A stretch of DNA of 64,000 bases from Rhizobium sp. BK316 (GCF_014193695.1 NZ_JACHZR010000001.1:1816494-1880493), one strand, 5' to 3'. Shown: positions 26,488 to 34,549, counted from the first letter of the stretch. The notes: generated from the sequence alone by a model not told the origin. Numbers and translations: made by a program.

Positions 26488-26501
26488 TTGATCTGGAGCA
26501 A
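26488..26501 (-). promoter_or_regulatory. NnrR/FNR-type box of the tatA-like operon
   Basis: TTGATCTGGAGCAA, which differs by one base from the nirK box TTGATTTGGAGCAA at 35777. It lies 53 bp before the tatA-like ATG, with CTAAGC about 31 bp from its centre on the minus strand. Confidence 0.6.
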
Positions 26502-26567
26502 ATGCAATGATGTTGGTGAAACCGGCCGCGACTGATGCGGCCGCCGCAGTTTCCGACGATAGGCCCG

Positions 26568-26777
26568 TTACGGATATCGATGTCCGCCCGCTTGCCCGTC
26601 GCCGTGCCCATGCGTCCCGGGCGTTCGCTCGCCGACAGTCGGCTCCGGCGCGAGGGTCGGCCGTGTCTGCAGGAGAAACATCTCGAGAGCGGCGCGCGAT
26701 TCCGCGCCGGGCGAACCGCTACAGCTTATGACCTCGAGCATGTCGACGTGCCGATCCCAGCGGCTCTCTGCCTTCAT
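26568..26777 (-). CDS. 69-aa ORF coupled to the ubi operon
   Basis: The ATG at 26777 overlaps the stop of the 140-aa gene (ATGA), as in an operon. The first 37 residues (WDRHVDMLEVIS, AALEMFLLQ) look protein-like; the rest is Gly/His/Pro-rich and may be out of frame. Function unknown. Confidence 0.4.
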   Translation of the reverse strand: MKAESRWDRHVDMLEVISCSGSPGAESRAALEMFLLQTRPTLAPEPTVGERTPGTHGHGDGQAGGHRYP

Positions 26778-27196
26778 GATGGAATTTCCCCAGCCTCTTT
26801 GGCGACAAAGGGTTGCTGGGCGCCAAGAATGTCGCGCCGATTGGCGACGAAGGCTCTGAGAAGCTGAGAGCCCATTTTCGCCTGGTTTGCCACATCGTCG
26901 AAAATCAGAGCCGCTTCCTCGACCTCGCCGATTTCGGAGGCAGGTCCAAACTGCTCGAGTTCCTTCAGAAGTTCCAGGAGCGTGCCGACCTTCGTTCTCT
27001 GGCGCAGCGCCGACATGAACAGTTCCTGCACGACGGCGGCTCTTTGTCTTGGAACAAGATGCGCGAGCAATTCACTGATGATGAGGGTGCAGCTGCAGTC
27101 GGAATCCGGGTCCTTCGCAAAAGCCTTTATCTGACGCAGAGCCGAGAAGATCCGTCTGTCGCCGGGAGTGTCGCTTTCCGACAGTCTCATCTGCAT
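26774..27196 (-). CDS. Helical protein of unknown function in the ubiTUV operon
   Basis: 140 residues from ATG 27196; a second ATG at 27190 overlaps the ubiV stop by four bases, so translation is coupled either way. It is largely alpha-helical (ALRQIKAFAKD, AAVVQELFMSALRQRTK, LLELLKELEQF) with two Cys at CSC (about residue 34). It matches no domain I recognise. Its place directly behind ubiV suggests a role in, or regulation with, oxygen-independent ubiquinone synthesis. Confidence 0.6.
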   Translation of the reverse strand: MQMRLSESDTPGDRRIFSALRQIKAFAKDPDSDCSCTLIISELLAHLVPRQRAAVVQELFMSALRQRTKVGTLLELLKELEQFGPASEIGEVEEAALIFDDVANQAKMGSQLLRAFVANRRDILGAQQPFVAKEAGEIPS

Positions 27197-28110
27197 TGTG
27201 TCAAATCCTTTGCGTTTTTCAGGCGCGCGACCCATTCCGCGCCGGTCCTGCCGTGGTAAAACCCGTTCGATAGCGGAACGTCCGGATAGACTTCGCGCAG
27301 CCTCGTCAGCGCCTGCGCAGGCTCGATATCTCCATTCAAGACCCTGCGAAAAGTCTGGGACACCTCGACCATGTCGCAGGTCTGCGGTGACAGCCGAAGC
27401 GAACTGACACCCTGAGCCGTCCATTCGTCGGAGCGCTCGATCAGGGCCTGGCATGTATGCGAAAGCGTTTGCACGCCGTTCAGGGCAAGGAAGGGCTGGC
27501 CTGAAATGGTATTGACCGTGATGCCATCAGGATCCTCCTGGCAGACGAACTGGCAATTGTCCTTGGTTCGCCCTTTCGAGCGGGCGTGAGCGCAGCGCGC
27601 GGAAATGGCGAGCGGCACACGGCCGAAGGCGAAGACCTCCAGATCGAGATTCGGACAGGTCCTGGCAATGGCGGCGACGGACGAGGCCGGAAGCTCCGGC
27701 GGCAGGCAGATCGCCGTCGCACCATTGGATGCCAGAACGCGTGCGGTCGCTGCGTTATAGACATTGATGAACGGTCCAACGGCGTGCGGCCGGCCCTTTA
27801 GGAGATAGAGGGCAGAGAGATCATTGGCCTCGACGAGCCTGGCATCCTCTTGAGCGAGCGCCCTTTGATAGTTCGCCTCGCGATCGAGCGTGACGAGCGC
27901 CAGTGTCGAGAGCCTGACCTCTTTTCCTGCGGCCTCCAGCCGCTCGATGACAACAGCGAGCTCGGCCTCCATGAAATGCAGGCGCTTCGAGCAGATCGTC
28001 TCGCCGATGACGACGACATCGACAGGCGCTTCGTCGGCGATCCCGAAATAGAAGTCGCGCCATCGGTCGCTCGGCCAGAGATATTGGAGCGGGCCAAGTG
28101 TCAGCTTCAT
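27187..28110 (-). CDS. ubiV: UbiV, U32-family hydroxylation factor
   Basis: 307 residues of the peptidase U32 family without a protease role. UbiV and UbiU form a [4Fe-4S] heterodimer that hydroxylates ubiquinone precursors without O2. Seen: the early VVVIGETICSKR, VEVFAFGRVPLAIS, then the Cys group ISARCAHARSKGRTKDNCQFVC that holds cluster ligands. The gene follows ubiU by three bases. Its upstream partners ubiU and ubiT complete the known anaerobic module. Confidence 0.9.
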   Translation of the reverse strand: MKLTLGPLQYLWPSDRWRDFYFGIADEAPVDVVVIGETICSKRLHFMEAELAVVIERLEAAGKEVRLSTLALVTLDREANYQRALAQEDARLVEANDLSALYLLKGRPHAVGPFINVYNAATARVLASNGATAICLPPELPASSVAAIARTCPNLDLEVFAFGRVPLAISARCAHARSKGRTKDNCQFVCQEDPDGITVNTISGQPFLALNGVQTLSHTCQALIERSDEWTAQGVSSLRLSPQTCDMVEVSQTFRRVLNGDIEPAQALTRLREVYPDVPLSNGFYHGRTGAEWVARLKNAKDLTQCR

Positions 28111-28113
28111 CTC

Positions 28114-29091
28114 TTACCTCCACCGCTTCTCATAGGCGCCATGCGTCGTCTCCAGTCCCTCGCTGAGGGCCTTGAGACGGGCCATCAGTGCGGGGCGATC
28201 GGCGGGGGCGGCTTTCATCGTGGCGCGGAGCGTCGAAACGACTTGCGAGATATAAGCCTTGCCGCGTTGGCGCCCCTCCACCTTCAGCGCCGTGACACCG
28301 GCTGCTTCGAGTTCGTCCAGCTGGTCCATGACATCAAGAGAAACCGGGTCCTCGAATGCGTAGGTCTTGCTCTTGCCGATCGCAAAGCGCCCCTTGCACA
28401 GGGTTGGATAGCCGGCCGGTTCCCTCTCGGAGAACCTGTTGATCGTATACCCGCCCAGTTCCGATACCATGTCGGTGCCTTCCTGACGGTAGCGGACATG
28501 GCTTGCCGGAGAGCAGACGCCGTTCATGTTGGGCGATTTTCCGGTGGCGTAGGAGGAAAGCGAGCAGCGCCCCTCCGCCATGACGCAGAGGCCGCCGAAG
28601 ACGAAGACCTCAAGCTCGCAAGCTACGCGACGAGCGATGCGGGCAATGTCGGCGACCGTCAGCGTTCGGGGAAGGACGACGCGCGCTGCGCCAAAACTTT
28701 CGACCAGATAGGCAAGCGCGTCCGGATTGGAGGCCGAAGCCTGCACCGAAATATGCAGGCGCTGATGTGGGTGACGTTCGGCAACATGGGCCATCAGCCC
28801 GAAATCGGCGACGATCAGTGCGTCGGCCCCGGCATCGGTCGCTTCCTGCGCCCGGCGATACCAGAGATCCTCCCGCCCTGCCGTCATGAATGTGTTCAGT
28901 GCCACGAACGTCTTGACGCCTCGGGTGCCGGCATAGGAGACGGCTTCCCGGAGCTCCTGCAGATCAAAATTCAAACCTGGGAAGTTTCGGGCGTTCGTTT
29001 CGTCGCGAAACCCGCAATAAACCGCGCCCGCACCTGCATCGACGGCCTCTCTGAAGGACGAGGGGGTTCCGGCTGGGCATATCAGTTCCAT
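28114..29091 (-). CDS. ubiU: UbiU, U32-family hydroxylation factor
   Basis: 325 residues, U32 family: ELICPAGTPSSFREAVDAGA at the start, VFVFGGLCVMAEGRCSLSS and NGVCSPA with the cluster Cys, and KVEGRQRGKAYISQVV near the end. It pairs with UbiV for O2-independent hydroxylation of the quinone ring. It overlaps ubiT by ten bases. Confidence 0.92.
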   Translation of the reverse strand: MELICPAGTPSSFREAVDAGAGAVYCGFRDETNARNFPGLNFDLQELREAVSYAGTRGVKTFVALNTFMTAGREDLWYRRAQEATDAGADALIVADFGLMAHVAERHPHQRLHISVQASASNPDALAYLVESFGAARVVLPRTLTVADIARIARRVACELEVFVFGGLCVMAEGRCSLSSYATGKSPNMNGVCSPASHVRYRQEGTDMVSELGGYTINRFSEREPAGYPTLCKGRFAIGKSKTYAFEDPVSLDVMDQLDELEAAGVTALKVEGRQRGKAYISQVVSTLRATMKAAPADRPALMARLKALSEGLETTHGAYEKRWR

Positions 29092-29588
29092 CTGGCACCT
29101 TCTCCCTTGAGTGCACGGCGCCGGATGGATGAGAGTGCCGCCATCACGGGGCGGCGGATCGGCCCCGACATGTCTCCGGCGAGTTTCACCAGATCGATTC
29201 CGCTGTCATCGAGCGCATTTCGAAGCGCGAGCACCGCTTCCATATTGCCTGTCACGGCAAGCTTACGGGCAAAGAAGACGGCATCACCATCCAGGCGGCC
29301 CTCGGCAAGCCCGAGCATCAGGAGCAGGGGGCCGCTGATCCTGGCGTCCGCCTCCGGCGCGCGCCCGCGCCGGAAGGTTCGGATACTGCCTCCGGCAGGC
29401 CGGATCACGAACTCGAAGGCAAGGTCGGAGGGGGCAAAGCCGAAACATAAATATCGATAATCCCCGAGCCGGTCGAAGAGCCGGGGGTGGGATTTGAGCA
29501 CTTGCTGAAACAGCAAGGATGCGGCGCGGGCCGCGATCGGCAACGGCACGATGCCGGCCGCAGCCATCAGGCGGGATGGAACAAGCAT
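29082..29588 (-). CDS. ubiT: UbiT, SCP2-domain accessory factor
   Basis: 168 residues from ATG 29588 (a longer frame to 29705 lacks support). An SCP2 lipid-binding fold is visible in DLAFEFVIRPAGG, PEADARISGPLLLMLGLAEGR and DAVFFARKLAVTGN. UbiT is thought to carry the hydrophobic intermediates for anaerobic ubiquinone synthesis. First gene of the ubiT-ubiU-ubiV operon; a TTG-N8-CAA site lies 54 bp upstream with CTCTAG at the right distance. Confidence 0.9.
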   Translation of the reverse strand: MLVPSRLMAAAGIVPLPIAARAASLLFQQVLKSHPRLFDRLGDYRYLCFGFAPSDLAFEFVIRPAGGSIRTFRRGRAPEADARISGPLLLMLGLAEGRLDGDAVFFARKLAVTGNMEAVLALRNALDDSGIDLVKLAGDMSGPIRRPVMAALSSIRRRALKGEGARWN

Positions 29589-29641
29589 TGGGGCCTCTTC
29601 TCGTGAGAGTGGCACCCTAGAGCCTGCTGCATTCGCCCTGT

Positions 29642-29655
29642 TTGTTTTGAGACAA
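29642..29655. promoter_or_regulatory. FNR-type box between ubiT and ubiD
   Basis: TTGTTTTGAGACAA (TTG-N8-CAA). Towards ubiT a CTCTAG hexamer falls about 34 bp from its centre with 19 bases of predicted leader. Towards the ubiD-like gene the predicted start would coincide with the ATG. Confidence 0.45.
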
Positions 29656-29689
29656 AGACAGGAGCGGTTTCCTCGCCGATTGCATCCCC

Positions 29690-31198
29690 ATGCTGAACGA
29701 TGCACCCAAGATCAAACGTCATGCCGACCTGCAATCCTTCATTCGTGAGCTCGAGCAGCGCAGGCTGCTTCTGTCGGTCGACGAACCCGTGTCGCTCGTC
29801 CACGAGCTGACGGCCCTGCATCAGCAGGTCCTCGAGGAAAACGGGCCGGCTCTTCTCATAAAGGCACCGATAGACGCCGATGGACGGCGCAGCCCTATCC
29901 CCGTGCTCGTCAATCTGTTCGGCACCAGGGAGCGCATAGAGCTTGGCTTCGGTGTCGGGCAGGGCGGTCTCGGGCGACTGGCAGAGGATCTCGCTGATCT
30001 TCGAAATCCATCTCCGCCAAAGTCGCTTGCAGATGCTTTGAGCAAGCTCTCCCTGCTCACGGCCGCAAGTCGCATGCGACCGAGGCATCGGCGCATAGGC
30101 CTGTCGCAGGCGGTGGTCTACCGGGGAGCCGAGATCGATACCGGCATGCTTCCAGTCCAATGGTGCTGGCCAGGCGAGCCGGCCCCCCTGGTAACCTGGC
30201 CGCTGGTCATCACCTGCGATCCCGACGATCCCTACGACGTCAACGTCGGCATCTACCGGATGCAGGTTCGCGACCGTTCCTCGCTGATCGTGCGCTGGCT
30301 TGCCCATCGCGGCGGCGCAAAACACTTCCGTGAGTGGCAGCGACGCGGTCAGGACATGCCGGTGGCGATCGCAATCGGCAACGACCCTGCGACCCTGCTT
30401 GCCGCCGTCATGCCCCTGCCCGAAGGCGTGAGCGAACTGAACTTCGCCGGTCTTCTGCGTGGCGCGCGCACGCAAGTCGTCAGCGCTCTGACCGTGCCGC
30501 TCGACGTGCCGGCCTGCGCCGAGATCATTCTGGAGGGGCGCGTGTCGATCGACGAGACTGCGCCTGAGGGTCCCTACGGCGATCACACCGGTTATTACAA
30601 CAGCGTCGAACCCTTTCCGATCGTCCGGCTGAGCGCCATCACCACCCGTCGCTCGCCGGTTTACCTGTCGACCTATACCGGCCGCCCGCCCGACGAGCCT
30701 TCCAGGCTCGGGGAGGCGATGACGGAGCTGTTCATCCCGATCCTGCGGCGACAATTTCCCGAAATCTGCGATCTCTGGCTGTCGCCGGAGGCTTGCTCCT
30801 ACCGCACGGCGGTCGTCGCGATCGACAAGCGTTATCCCGGACAAGCCCGCAGGGTGATGATGGGGCTCTGGTCGATGCTTCCGCAGTTCAACTACACCAA
30901 GCTGATCATCGTGGTCGATGCCGATATCGGCGTGAGGAGCTGGGAGGATGTCATGTGGGCCGTGTCCACGCGGTTCGATGCGTCACGCGACCTGATGGTC
31001 CTCGAAAATACGCCGATCGATTATCTCGATTTTGCATCGCCCCGAGCGGGTCTCGGAACAAAGATGGGCCTCGACGCCACCCGCAAGATCGGGCCGGAGA
31101 GCGACCGCGAATGGGGTTGCGAGCTGCGCATGCCGTCAGACATTGCGGCGCGCGCGGCAACAACATGGGAAAGGATCAAACGTGACATCGTTTCATGA
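29690..31198 (+). CDS. ubiD: UbiD-family decarboxylase
   Basis: 502 residues, prenyl-FMN-dependent decarboxylase family. ELGFGVGQGGLGR, MQVRDRSSLIVRW, EGPYGDHTGYY (with the catalytic Glu-rich region) and IIVVDADIGVRSWEDVMWA are typical of UbiD. It removes the carboxylate from 4-hydroxy-3-polyprenylbenzoate in ubiquinone synthesis; the location opposite ubiTUV suggests an extra copy used when oxygen is absent. The flavin prenyltransferase follows with a GTG start inside its end. Confidence 0.9.
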   Translation: MLNDAPKIKRHADLQSFIRELEQRRLLLSVDEPVSLVHELTALHQQVLEENGPALLIKAPIDADGRRSPIPVLVNLFGTRERIELGFGVGQGGLGRLAEDLADLRNPSPPKSLADALSKLSLLTAASRMRPRHRRIGLSQAVVYRGAEIDTGMLPVQWCWPGEPAPLVTWPLVITCDPDDPYDVNVGIYRMQVRDRSSLIVRWLAHRGGAKHFREWQRRGQDMPVAIAIGNDPATLLAAVMPLPEGVSELNFAGLLRGARTQVVSALTVPLDVPACAEIILEGRVSIDETAPEGPYGDHTGYYNSVEPFPIVRLSAITTRRSPVYLSTYTGRPPDEPSRLGEAMTELFIPILRRQFPEICDLWLSPEACSYRTAVVAIDKRYPGQARRVMMGLWSMLPQFNYTKLIIVVDADIGVRSWEDVMWAVSTRFDASRDLMVLENTPIDYLDFASPRAGLGTKMGLDATRKIGPESDREWGCELRMPSDIAARAATTWERIKRDIVS

Positions 31199-31820
31199 GC
31201 AGCGCGACGTCGTGCTGGCGGTTACCGGAGCTTCCGGCGCGGCTCTCGGTCTTGCCGTCCTCGATCTCTTGTGCGGGCTCGGCATGCGGGTGCATCTCGT
31301 CGTCTCGCAAAGCGGCAAGCGGACCTTGTTGCACGAGGCTGGGGCCGACGCCCATGACCGGATGCTGCCGAAGGCTTACAGAAGCTATGACAATGCAGAC
31401 ATCGGCGCGACGATCGCCAGCGGCTCGTTTCCGGTCGCGGGGATGATCGTCGCGCCCTGCTCGATGAAGACGCTGGCTTCAATTTCAACCGGCCTTTCCG
31501 CAAGCCTCGTGGCACGTGCCGCCGATGTTCAGCTCAAGGAAAGACGGCGGCTTGTGCTGATGACGCGGGAAACGCCATTGCATCTCGGGCATCTGCGCAA
31601 CATGACGTCAGTTACGGAAATGGGCGGGATCGTCATGCCGCCGGTCCCCGCCTTCTATAACCGACCGCTGTCGGTGCAGGAGATCGTGGATCACCTTGCC
31701 CGCCGCGCCGTCGATCTTCTGGGCCTGCCGGTCGCGCCGCTGGCAAGCGCCTGGTCCGGCGAGGCGGACTTCGATCAGCCGAAGACGGAAATCGGGTCGG
31801 CGCCGAAGAGCAGGGCGTGA
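31182..31820 (+). CDS. ubiX: UbiX-family flavin prenyltransferase
   Basis: 212 residues from GTG 31182 (AAAGGA upstream), overlapping ubiD by 17 bases. VVLAVTGASGAALGLAVLDLL is the flavin-binding start, APCSMKTLASISTGLS and ETPLHLGHLRNM carry the catalytic Ser and Glu region, PPVPAFYNRP closes the fold. It makes the prenyl-FMN needed by the neighbouring UbiD enzyme. Its 3' end overlaps the nnrU relic on the other strand by 46 bp. Confidence 0.92.
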   Translation: MTSFHEQRDVVLAVTGASGAALGLAVLDLLCGLGMRVHLVVSQSGKRTLLHEAGADAHDRMLPKAYRSYDNADIGATIASGSFPVAGMIVAPCSMKTLASISTGLSASLVARAADVQLKERRRLVLMTRETPLHLGHLRNMTSVTEMGGIVMPPVPAFYNRPLSVQEIVDHLARRAVDLLGLPVAPLASAWSGEADFDQPKTEIGSAPKSRA

Positions 31821-32065
31821 CCGCCCGCAAGGAGCAGCCAGACGACCAGCGCGATCGTGGCCATCGCTGCTGCCACAAGCGCTGCGTCCCGATTTCGGCC
31901 GGACCCCGGAAACAAACGCCGCCTGGGGCCAGACGGACGTCTGCGCGGCGTAGATTTCCCAGTGATCGCCGAGACGCTTTCTCGCCCGGCGCTCGGCCAT
32001 CGGAATGCCGGCGAGTGCGAAAAGCCCAAGCCCACCGAACAGCAGAAGCGACGCAAGTCTACCCG
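31775..32065 (-). pseudogene. nnrU: nnrU relic (truncated and frameshifted)
   Basis: The minus strand encodes about 95 codons of a NnrU-family membrane protein in two frames: LASLLLFGGLGLFALAG and ERRARKRLGDHW...YAAQTSVWPQAAFVSG (about 32065-31905), then after a one-base shift RDAALVAAAMATIALVVWLLL and HALLFGADPIS to the stop at 31775. The N-terminal half is missing. NnrU sits with NnrS in NO-related clusters, so its decay here next to nirK/nnrS is notable. Confidence 0.65.
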
Positions 32066-32182
32066 CTAAGATACGCGTCTTGCCAGGAGAACGTGTGCGG
32101 CACTGATCATGGCCGTTCCGATTACGTCTTTCTCGATCGCCTGGATTGCCGCCTTTCTGAGTTGAAGCGTCGGTCCGGTCAC
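32066..32182 (-). CDS. 38-aa ORF overlapping the upstream small gene
   Basis: A GTG at 32182 overlaps the previous gene's TGA (GTGA) and opens 38 codons: LQLRKAAIQAIEKDVIGTAM then a hydrophobic SAAHVLLARR. No separate ribosome site. The coupling is the main argument for reality. It ends where the nnrU relic begins, so it may also be part of decayed sequence. Confidence 0.35.
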   Translation of the reverse strand: MTGPTLQLRKAAIQAIEKDVIGTAMISAAHVLLARRVS

Positions 32183-32343
32183 GATGCCAGACCCGGGGTG
32201 TCTGAACGGAGGGAGGCGAAATTGACGGGCTTGTCGGTATCGGCCTTGTCCGCCCGGCTCCTGGGGAGGTCGACGAGACGAGCCGGACGGCGTCGGCGGC
32301 GTCTTTTGATTTCGACGATGAAGGGCTTTTGCGATGTGCGCAT
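32179..32343 (-). CDS. 54-aa basic protein with VEIKRR motif
   Basis: 54 residues from ATG 32343, with AAGGAAAGGA six bases upstream. It starts MRTSQKPFIVEIKRRRRR and has a polar tail. The VE(I/M)KRR core and the following overlapping tiny gene repeat the pattern at 8323-8684. On the minus strand CATAAG lies 30 bp from the centre of the box at 32423-32436, so this gene may be transcribed divergently from the same box as the 95-aa gene. Function unknown. Confidence 0.5.
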   Translation of the reverse strand: MRTSQKPFIVEIKRRRRRRPARLVDLPRSRADKADTDKPVNFASLRSDTPGLAS

Positions 32344-32422
32344 CGGCATTCCTTTCCTTATGTCCGCGGTCACCTGCCGCGAACCACAGAAAGATCCTTA
32401 TGGCCTGGGGCTTTCGTTCTCT

Positions 32423-32436
32423 TTGATGGAGGTCAA
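32423..32436. promoter_or_regulatory. FNR/FixK box, possibly bidirectional
   Basis: TTGATGGAGGTCAA (perfect TTGAT-N4-GTCAA). TATGCT (32458-32463) on the plus strand and CATAAG (32397-32402) on the minus strand are both about 30 bp from its centre, so it could activate in both directions. Confidence 0.6.
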
Positions 32437-32497
32437 AGACGTCGAAATGCTACCCGCTATGCTCCGGTCCATTATCGATGAGAGGGGAGGAGCCCGC

Positions 32498-32785
32498 ATG
32501 TTGTCGAGGTTCATCACAGCATTCCTGAAATCTTCCGGAGAAACAGGTGTCGTGCTGATGGAGCACGAGGGCGCACAGCGCGTGGTCATCATCGATCGCG
32601 ACGCCCTGCAGGAGATCAGCAATCCACCGCGCGCCGATGAGACAAGGCTGCAGGAGCATGTGGGAACGATATGCGAAATCGCCGCCTCCAAGATACTTCT
32701 GCAGCCGCAGTCGTCATTTTCCCGGATACGGATATCGAGGGACGACGTCGAGGCGTGGAAGGCGTCGCACGATACGCTCCACTAG
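32498..32785 (+). CDS. 95-aa protein, paralogue of the 132-aa protein at 25804
   Basis: ATG 32498 follows GGGGAGGAG. The frame is open far upstream but those codons overlap unrelated sequence. The protein shares the full pattern of the 132-aa protein (FITAFL...GVVLMEHEG...RVVIIDRDAL, NPPRADETRL, CEIA, DVEAW...H). It ends 34 bp before the convergent nnrR. The box at 32423 would place the transcript start about 27 bases before the ATG. Function unknown; likely cytoplasmic. Confidence 0.65.
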   Translation: MLSRFITAFLKSSGETGVVLMEHEGAQRVVIIDRDALQEISNPPRADETRLQEHVGTICEIAASKILLQPQSSFSRIRISRDDVEAWKASHDTLH

Positions 32786-32819
32786 GACAAAAGCTGAGCC
32801 GTGATAGGGCCGACTCGGC

Positions 32820-33515
32820 TTAATCGCCTTCGCCTTCAGCAAGTCTAAGAAGACGCTGCGGATCGGTGACCGTCAGCTTCTGCCTGCCGCCCTCGACTAT
32901 GCCCTTGCCTTCCCAGGCGCTCAGGATTCGCGACACCGTGTGCAGTGTCGTGCCCGTCATTTCAGCAATATCCTGCCGTGAAATCGGGAAATCGATTTTG
33001 ATCGCGGTTCCCACCGCCTTGCCGGCCTGTTTGGACAGGCGCAGCACCGCATGAGCGACCCGCTTTTCCACCTCTTCGGTCGACATTTCGCGGATGCGGG
33101 TGTGCGCCTCCTCGAGCCGCTGGCCGATCGTCTGCATCGCACTCATTGCCAGGCGAGGATTTTGCTCGACGAACCGCGACCACATGTCGGTCGGCCATCC
33201 GAGGATGAGGCTTTCCGCTGCGGCAGTGGCCGTGCCCGGATAGTCCTGTCGGCGCAACGCCATGGCGAAGCCGAACAGGTCGCCTGGATGCACCATCCTG
33301 ACGATGATCTGCTGGCCGTCATGCGTGACCTGCGTGACCTTGAGCCTGCCATGCAACAGCAGGAAGAACGATTTCGCCGGTGCTCCCTGCTCGAAAACAG
33401 CATCGCCCTGGGTGATGCGGCGCGGTGTGGCATGCTCGAGCATGGCGTCGAGGTCGGCATCGGTCATGCGTTCGAAAAGCGCCAGTGACTTCAAAACTGT
33501 ACGGTCAACCTTCAT
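32820..33515 (-). CDS. nnrR: NnrR, Crp/Fnr-family nitric oxide regulator
   Basis: 231 residues from ATG 33515; the frame extends further but overlaps nirV. A cyclic-nucleotide-type sensor domain (FEQGAPAKSFFLLLHGRLKV, MVHPGDLFG) is followed by a dimer helix and a winged helix with ISRQDIAEMTGTTLHTVSRIL. No Cys cluster of the FNR type is present. NnrR activates nirK and nor genes in response to NO by binding TTG-N8-CAA sites. Its start lies inside the end of nirV, so both are probably co-transcribed. Confidence 0.88.
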   Translation of the reverse strand: MKVDRTVLKSLALFERMTDADLDAMLEHATPRRITQGDAVFEQGAPAKSFFLLLHGRLKVTQVTHDGQQIIVRMVHPGDLFGFAMALRRQDYPGTATAAAESLILGWPTDMWSRFVEQNPRLAMSAMQTIGQRLEEAHTRIREMSTEEVEKRVAHAVLRLSKQAGKAVGTAIKIDFPISRQDIAEMTGTTLHTVSRILSAWEGKGIVEGGRQKLTVTDPQRLLRLAEGEGD

Positions 33516-34467
33516 CGTCGTCCCGCTGAACTCCCTTGGAAATGGCACCGGCGAGCATATCGGCTGCGGCACGGCGCGTGAAGTCTTCGATGCTCTCGAT
33601 GAAGCTTGGCTGCCGGACGAGCCGGAAACCGAGATTGTCGGGCGGGCTGCCGACCGAGCATCCGCCGCCCTTGGGATTTCTCACAAAGGTACTCATCGGG
33701 GCGCGGTGCCTGCCGGCGGCGATCATGATGCCGCAGCTGGTCGGGTCAGGCTCGTCGACACCGGCTTGCTTGTCGAGGTCGATGCGCTTGTTGCAGGTCG
33801 AGGTCCATTCCCAGACGTTTCCGCCGAAATCGGCAAGGCCGGTCTGGCTCACGCCGAACCATCCCCTCGGTTGCGGCGCCGGGTCGATCGAGGCGGTGCG
33901 CCGTGCCTCGCGTTCATAGTCTGCAAGCCAGCGCAGCGCAGGATTGTTGCTGTCTGCATCGATGCCGAGCGCATCATCGGGAAAACGATCGGCAGCGGCG
34001 TAGGCGAGTTCGAAATCGGTCGGAAGCCGCCAATGTTCGCCCGTCTTTTGGGACAGCCAGTCCGCGTAGCGCAGCGCGTCCTCGTAGTTGACGCCGGTAA
34101 CCGGCGTGTCGTGGCCGGAGGTCGCGCTTCGCCCTTCCGGCTCTGTGCAGATGCCATCGGCCACGCAACGGTCATATTCGGAAAGGCTGGTCTGATATTT
34201 CATGACCGTCAGGGACATCCGGACGTGGGCCTCGCGCTTCGGCGCATCGACAGCCAGGCCTCTGCGGAAATATTCGGTCGCGTCGCGATACTGGAATTCA
34301 TGGGGTGCGATGGTTATGACCTCGGGAACGGCAAATGCGGCATCGCGCCGCCCGATGTTCATGAACCCGGTCTCGACCGCAAGCGCTGCGGAAAGGGTCC
34401 CAAGAAGCGCAAGCGGGATAGCGATCGAAAGGCCGGAAACTCGTGCAGTCTCGGCGTGCGGTGTCAT
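33505..34467 (-). CDS. nirV: NirV, formylglycine-generating-enzyme-like protein
   Basis: 320 residues: one N-terminal membrane/signal segment (SIAIPLALLGTLSAALAV) and an FGE-sulfatase domain (PVTGVNYEDALRYADWL, WRLPTDFELAYAA, GNVWEWTSTC, GGCSVGSPPDNLGFRLVRQ). NirV regularly follows nirK in copper denitrifiers but is not essential; its role may be in NirK maturation. It is separated from nirK by a hairpin terminator (34509-34536) and overlaps nnrR by 11 bases. Confidence 0.9.
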   Translation of the reverse strand: MTPHAETARVSGLSIAIPLALLGTLSAALAVETGFMNIGRRDAAFAVPEVITIAPHEFQYRDATEYFRRGLAVDAPKREAHVRMSLTVMKYQTSLSEYDRCVADGICTEPEGRSATSGHDTPVTGVNYEDALRYADWLSQKTGEHWRLPTDFELAYAAADRFPDDALGIDADSNNPALRWLADYEREARRTASIDPAPQPRGWFGVSQTGLADFGGNVWEWTSTCNKRIDLDKQAGVDEPDPTSCGIMIAAGRHRAPMSTFVRNPKGGGCSVGSPPDNLGFRLVRQPSFIESIEDFTRRAAADMLAGAISKGVQRDDDEG

Positions 34468-34508
34468 ATCCTTGTCGCGGCATGCGCCCCCTTTTTAAGA
34501 AAAGATAC

Positions 34509-34536
34509 TGTGCAGGCCGCCCTCACGGCCTGCACA
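34509..34536 (-). terminator. Hairpin between nirK and nirV
   Basis: An 11-bp perfect stem TGTGCAGGCCG / CGGCCTGCACA with a six-base loop, followed on the minus strand by a T-rich tract (GTATCTTTTCTT). It would end or lower transcription after nirK. Confidence 0.75.
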
Positions 34537-34549
34537 GCCCCACCCCAGG

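Noticed and set aside
27850..29460. 536-codon plus-strand ORF
   Set aside because: It is antisense to ubiU, ubiV and ubiT, whose families are clear; the composition is that of a reverse-frame shadow.
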